From: an uncultured Paraprevotella sp.
Lineage (GTDB): Bacteria; Bacteroidota; Bacteroidia; Bacteroidales; Bacteroidaceae
DNA: 64,000 bases
Assembly (NCBI GenBank): GCA_944319925.1
Contig: CALUFQ010000004.1
Span: 1 to 64,000 of the forward strand
Direction: 5' to 3'
The stretch's first letter is position 1. Every line of letters begins with the position of its first letter. The notes under the pieces are model-generated. The model saw only the letters and a list, made by a program, of their open reading frames with translations. It was not told where the DNA came from and did no database searches. The translations under genes were made by a program, and so were the position numbers. This document shows positions 60,445-64,000 of the stretch, piece by piece.

Positions 60445-62111
60445 TTGTGTTGTGGGTTAAGTAATGCTTTGGCATTGTCGATGGCCGCTTCGGTCAGGGT
60501 GGCCCCGCTGAGCATGTGGGCGATTTCCTCCACGCGGCCTTGTCCGTCGAGGCGGACGATGTGGCTGGCCGTGCCCTCCGGGCGGTCTTCCTTATATACT
60601 TTATAATGTGTGGTGCCGAGGGCTGCGATTTGGGGCAGGTGGGTGATGCTGATGACCTGGCGGTTCCTGGCTCCCATTTCCTGCATGATGCGGGCCATCT
60701 TTTCCGCGATGCTGCCGGACACGCCCGTGTCTATCTCGTCGAAGATGATGGTGGGGAGCTTGACGGCACCCGAAATCATGGCTTTCAGCGACAGCATGAC
60801 ACGGGCGATTTCGCCACCCGAGGCCACTTGGGCGATGGGCTGTAGCTGCCCGTTCCGGTTGGCACTGAACAGGAAGTTGATTTTGTCCGCTCCCGTCTCG
60901 TCCGGTTCCTCTTTCGGGGACAGCTCAACCTTGAACTGCACGTTGGGAATGCCCATTGGGATGAGCCTTTCCCGCATCTGTATCTCGGTTTGCGCGGCGG
61001 ATTTCCTGCGCAAGGCCGTGAGCCGGGCAGCTTGTGCGCACATGGTTTCGCGGGCCTTGTCCCTTTCGGCCTGCAGGGCCTGCAGGTGTGCGTCGCTGTG
61101 GGCTATGGAGTCCAGTTTCCTGCGGCAATCGTCCGCGATGGAGAGAAGCTCGTCCACCGTGTCCACGCGATGTTTTTGTTCCAGGTCGTAAATGGTGTTG
61201 AGCCGTTCGGTGACATAGTCCAGCCGTTCGGGGTTGAATTCGGTTTGTTCCGCGCGTCCTGAGATTTCCCCCGCCAGGTCTTTCAGTTCGATGTAGCACG
61301 ACTCCATGCGCGTGGCCAGCTCGTTGCCGTCGGGATAAGCCTTGGCGAGGCCCTCCAGCAGGTGGCGGGCTTCTTTCAGTGCGTCGAGGATGCCGTTCCT
61401 GTCGTTGTCGAGCATCTGCCCGGTTTGGTAGAGCACCTGTTTGATTTCCTCGGCGTGGGAGAGCAGTTCCTGTTCCTTTTCCAGCTCTTCCTGTTCGCCG
61501 CTTTTCAAGGCCGCGTTGTCCAGCTGTTCCAATTGGAAGGCGAGATAGTCCTCTTCTTCGCGGGCTTTTTCGGCTTCCTGTTGTGCTTGCCTGAGTGTTT
61601 TCTCTGCCGCTTTGTAGGTCGAATAACATTCCTTGTAGCGTTGGAGCTCTTCTTTGTCGTGGGCGAGGATGTCGATGACTTTGAGTTGGAAGTTCTCCTT
61701 GTTCAGCAACAAGTTCTGGTGCTGCGAATGCACGTCGATGAGCATTTCGCCCAGTTCCTTGAGTTGGGCGACGGAAGCCGGCGTGTCGTTGATGAAGGCA
61801 CGGCTTTTGCCCGCCGCCGTGATTTCACGACGGACGATGCATTCCTTTCCGTCGAACTCCAGGTCGTTCCGTGTGAAGAAGTCCTCCATCCCGTAGGCAC
61901 TGAGGTCGAAGGTGGCTTCAATGACACATTTCGGTGCGCCGTTCTTGATGGCCTTGCTGTCGGCGCGCTGTCCGAGCAGCAGGCCGATGGCACCGAGGAT
62001 GATGGATTTTCCCGCGCCGGTCTCGCCGGTGATGACGGAAAAGCCCGGTTCGAAGCGGATGTCCAACGTGTCTATGAGGGCATAGTTTTGTATGAATAGC
62101 GATTTCAGCAT
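60441..62111 (-). CDS. recN: DNA repair protein RecN
   Basis: The protein is 556 aa from the ATG at 62111 (MLKSLFIQNYALIDTLDIRFEPGFSVITGETGAGKSIILGA). The Walker A is GETGAGKS (residues 29-36); a long coiled coil lies in the middle (EEDYLAFQLEQLDNAALKSGEQEELEKEQELL); the C-terminal half has the ABC signature VASGGEIARVMLSLKAMI and Walker B LPTIIFDEIDTGVSGSIAEKM. RecN is an SMC-like protein for double-strand break repair. It follows the PorD-like gene by 4 bp. The coaBC-DUF4835-recN order is one I recall as conserved in Bacteroidetes. Confidence 0.97.
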   Translation of the reverse strand: MLKSLFIQNYALIDTLDIRFEPGFSVITGETGAGKSIILGAIGLLLGQRADSKAIKNGAPKCVIEATFDLSAYGMEDFFTRNDLEFDGKECIVRREITAAGKSRAFINDTPASVAQLKELGEMLIDVHSQHQNLLLNKENFQLKVIDILAHDKEELQRYKECYSTYKAAEKTLRQAQQEAEKAREEEDYLAFQLEQLDNAALKSGEQEELEKEQELLSHAEEIKQVLYQTGQMLDNDRNGILDALKEARHLLEGLAKAYPDGNELATRMESCYIELKDLAGEISGRAEQTEFNPERLDYVTERLNTIYDLEQKHRVDTVDELLSIADDCRRKLDSIAHSDAHLQALQAERDKARETMCAQAARLTALRRKSAAQTEIQMRERLIPMGIPNVQFKVELSPKEEPDETGADKINFLFSANRNGQLQPIAQVASGGEIARVMLSLKAMISGAVKLPTIIFDEIDTGVSGSIAEKMARIMQEMGARNRQVISITHLPQIAALGTTHYKVYKEDRPEGTASHIVRLDGQGRVEEIAHMLSGATLTEAAIDNAKALLNPQHK

Positions 62112-62115
62112 GTTC

Positions 62116-63042
62116 CTATTTCCTGAGTTTTTCCCAATAATTGCTTTGCGAGGCGTTGATGGCAAACACGATGTCATAGACTTTTCCGCGCTCTTCCGCC
62201 GTGCCCCGGCCGCTATAGATGTTGACCAGTTCGTCGCGCTTGATGTCCGTGAAGATGACGGGCAACTGGCTGAGGGTCTTTTGGTCGCGGGCTTGTTTGA
62301 GCATTTCGATGGATTCGGTGATGGCCAGCCGTGCCGTGTCGGTGTTTTCCGCCATGCGGTCCAATCCGAGCCGATGGTATTTGTATTCCAGTTGCCGGAG
62401 CGGTTCCATGGCGCCGTCCAGATAGTCGTTGATGAGGGCGAAGCGGTTGCGGTTGTCATCGAAGGCTTTCCAGCCCGCGTAGCCCAGGTTCTGCGAGTTG
62501 TTGGCCACGTCCATGGCCATTTGCAACACGTCCGTGCCGCCGAGAGGAGCCATGGTGTCCATGTCCAGCCCGATGATGAGATAGGCGTAATAGGCGATGA
62601 CAGCCGTCAGGTTGTTATCGACTTGTTCCGGGCGGAACTCCAATTGGTCGAATTGCTGGAATGTGAAGTTGAAGTCCTCGTCCTGGAAATTGAACACCGT
62701 GGTCGTGTAGTTGGAATTATACACCGGACGGCTGCTTTGCACCTGTATGGTGCCGGTGAAGGAGTTGTCCGTGTCGCTGTAGGTTTTCAGCGTGATGCTG
62801 AACGTGCAGTTGATGCGTTCCTTTTCCTCGTATTGCATGTCGGTCCACTGCCGTTCATTGATGAAGGCCGTCAGCGAGTTTTGCAGGGCTTCGAACACGG
62901 CTTCCGTCGTGTTCGAAATCTGCTGGCGGTTGATGGTCACCTTGGCGTTAAGCTCTTGGGCGTGTGCCGGGATTGTGACACATGCCGCCATTGCGACAAA
63001 AGCGATAAGGTGTCGGGTGATGTGGCTGAAGGTCTTGCGCAT
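62116..63042 (-). CDS. porD: DUF4835 protein, PorD-like (type IX secretion associated)
   Basis: The protein is 308 aa with a signal peptide (LIAFVAMAACVTIPAHAQ). The start of the mature part, ELNAKVTINRQQISNTTEAVFEALQNSLTAFINERQWT, and the later TVFNFQDEDFNFTFQQFDQLEF, LDMDTMAPLGGTDVLQMAMDVANNSQ and QLPVIFTDIKRDELVNIYSGRGTAEERGKVYDIV are typical of DUF4835, which is annotated in some databases as PorD. A link to type IX secretion would fit the C-terminal tail of the large LamG/GH43-like protein. The gene lies between coaBC (14-bp gap) and recN (4-bp gap). Confidence 0.85.
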   Translation of the reverse strand: MRKTFSHITRHLIAFVAMAACVTIPAHAQELNAKVTINRQQISNTTEAVFEALQNSLTAFINERQWTDMQYEEKERINCTFSITLKTYSDTDNSFTGTIQVQSSRPVYNSNYTTTVFNFQDEDFNFTFQQFDQLEFRPEQVDNNLTAVIAYYAYLIIGLDMDTMAPLGGTDVLQMAMDVANNSQNLGYAGWKAFDDNRNRFALINDYLDGAMEPLRQLEYKYHRLGLDRMAENTDTARLAITESIEMLKQARDQKTLSQLPVIFTDIKRDELVNIYSGRGTAEERGKVYDIVFAINASQSNYWEKLRK

Positions 63043-63056
63043 GTTGTTTCTTGCTT

Positions 63057-64000
63057 TTAGAATAGGGATGAGAGCTTGTCGATGATGTCCTCGGCCACTT
63101 TCTTTTTGTCTTTCAAAGGATAGGCGAAAGTGTCGGTCGGCGTGAGGATGGTCACCTTGTTGGTGTCGTGGCGGAAGCCCGCCCCTTCATCATTCAGGGA
63201 GTTGAGCACGATGAAGTCCAGGTTTTTCCGCGCCATTTTCTCGCGGGCATGCGACAGCTCGTCGTGGGTTTCCAAGGCGAAGCCCACGAGTTTCTGCCCT
63301 TCGTGTTTCATTTCACCGAGAGCCTGCGCGATGTCGCGGGTCGGTTTCAGCCGGAGGAGGAGCCCGTCGCCTTCCCGTTTGATTTTTTGGTCGGCTATAT
63401 GTTCAGGAGTGAAGTCCGCCACGGCGGCACAAAGTATGGCCGCGTCCGTCTGCGGGAAACGTGCGGTGGCCTCGCGGTGCATGTCCGCAGCCGATTCCAC
63501 GTCAATCTTCCGGATGGCGGGATGGTGGCATTGCAAGGCCGTGGGGCCGCAGACGAGGGTGACTTCCGCGCCCCGTCCCGCACATGCTTCGGCCAGTGCG
63601 AAGCCCATCTTGCCCGAAGAGTAGTTGCCGATGAAGCGCACGGGGTCTATTTTCTCGTATGTCGGGCCGGCGGTAATCAGTATCTTTTTCCCTTGAAGGT
63701 CTTGCCTTTGGGCGAAATGCCGTTCCAGCACACGGATGATGTTTTCCGGTTCTTCCATGCGTCCCTTGCCCTCCAGGTGGCTGGCCAGTTCACCGCTTGT
63801 CGGTTCGATGATGTGGTTGCCGAAACTGCGGAGTTGTCGCAGGTTTTGCTGTGTGGCGGGGTGGGCGAACATGTCGAGGTCCATGGCCGGGGCGACAAAC
63901 ACAGGGGCTTTCATGGACAGGTAGGTGGTGATGAGCATGTTGTCGGCGATGCCGTGCGCCATCTTGCCGATGGTGGAGGCCGTGGCCGGGGCTACGACCA
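63057..64000 (-). CDS. coaBC: Bifunctional phosphopantothenoylcysteine decarboxylase / PPC synthetase (partial)
   Basis: The reading frame continues past the window edge, so the N-terminus is missing. The visible part starts within the CoaC flavoprotein domain (VVAPATASTIGKMAHGIADNMLITTYLSMKAPVFVAPAMDLDMF) and continues into the CoaB domain (ILITAGPTYEKIDPVRFIGNYSSGKMGFALAEACAGRGAEVTLVCGP, AAVADFTPEHIADQKIKR, LVGFALETHD). Together they make 4'-phosphopantetheine from phosphopantothenate and cysteine in coenzyme A synthesis. It heads the coaBC-porD-recN-TPR cluster. Confidence 0.96.
   Translation of the reverse strand, partial: VVAPATASTIGKMAHGIADNMLITTYLSMKAPVFVAPAMDLDMFAHPATQQNLRQLRSFGNHIIEPTSGELASHLEGKGRMEEPENIIRVLERHFAQRQDLQGKKILITAGPTYEKIDPVRFIGNYSSGKMGFALAEACAGRGAEVTLVCGPTALQCHHPAIRKIDVESAADMHREATARFPQTDAAILCAAVADFTPEHIADQKIKREGDGLLLRLKPTRDIAQALGEMKHEGQKLVGFALETHDELSHAREKMARKNLDFIVLNSLNDEGAGFRHDTNKVTILTPTDTFAYPLKDKKKVAEDIIDKLSSLF

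Overview
The window looks like chromosomal DNA from a member of the Bacteroidales with fairly high GC for that order. Prevotellaceae or a close gut relative is my best guess, but I cannot name a genus. The evidence is the gene content: a Na+-translocating NQR operon, PepSY-like two-component neighbours, DUF4230 and DUF4738-type lipoproteins, BspA-type leucine-rich repeats, a TamB homologue, and a coaBC-DUF4835-recN cluster. Many intergenic regions also carry the Bacteroidetes -7 promoter motif TAnnTTTG, often as TATCTTTG. No rRNA, tRNA or CRISPR array was seen.

Layout. Positions 1-7.6 kb hold a small operon on the minus strand (lipoprotein, transglutaminase-like protein, family-10-type pectate lyase), divergent from two DUF4230 proteins and a large secreted LamG/GH43-like protein. 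Positions 7.7-12.3 kb hold a Na+/alanine-type symporter, a GNAT acetyltransferase, a DUF362 Fe-S protein and RmuC. Positions 12.3-17.6 kb hold an AAA-ATPase/nuclease protein, two PepSY-like proteins and the two-component system next to them. Positions 17.6-26.2 kb are core metabolism: thioesterase, HAD phosphatase, pgi, gpsA, lysS and divergent pflB-pflA.

Positions 26.2-29.8 kb are an accessory stretch. It contains a 610-bp repeat (called R2 here), MITE-like palindromic repeats (R1), a lipoprotein phosphoesterase and an outer-membrane-type protein. Positions 29.8-42.6 kb hold a leucine-rich-repeat protein, a guanine-deaminase-like enzyme, a giant TamB-type protein and the six-gene nqrABCDEF operon, whose NqrC carries an extra N-terminal rubredoxin-like domain. 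Positions 42.6-48.9 kb hold a MATE exporter and an MBOAT + SGNH + SGNH operon, probably for polysaccharide O-acetylation.

Positions 48.9-58.7 kb are accessory again. A two-gene AT-rich cassette lies between 52-bp direct repeats, followed by the second, inverted R2 copy. Two paralogous BlaI/BlaR1-like modules have tandem lipocalin-like tails and a DUF4143 ATPase between them. A second cassette of two small membrane proteins lies between 35-bp direct repeats, beside a truncated TonB receptor fused to a lipoprotein gene. Positions 58.7-64 kb hold a degenerate-protease/TPR protein, recN, a PorD-like DUF4835 protein and coaBC, which runs off the window.

The most unusual signals are the R2 repeat pair, which shows a compensatory base change in a hairpin, the rubredoxin-NqrC fusion, and two integrase-less two-gene cassettes flanked by direct repeats. 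Family assignments come from reading motifs and from memory of the families; no database search was run.
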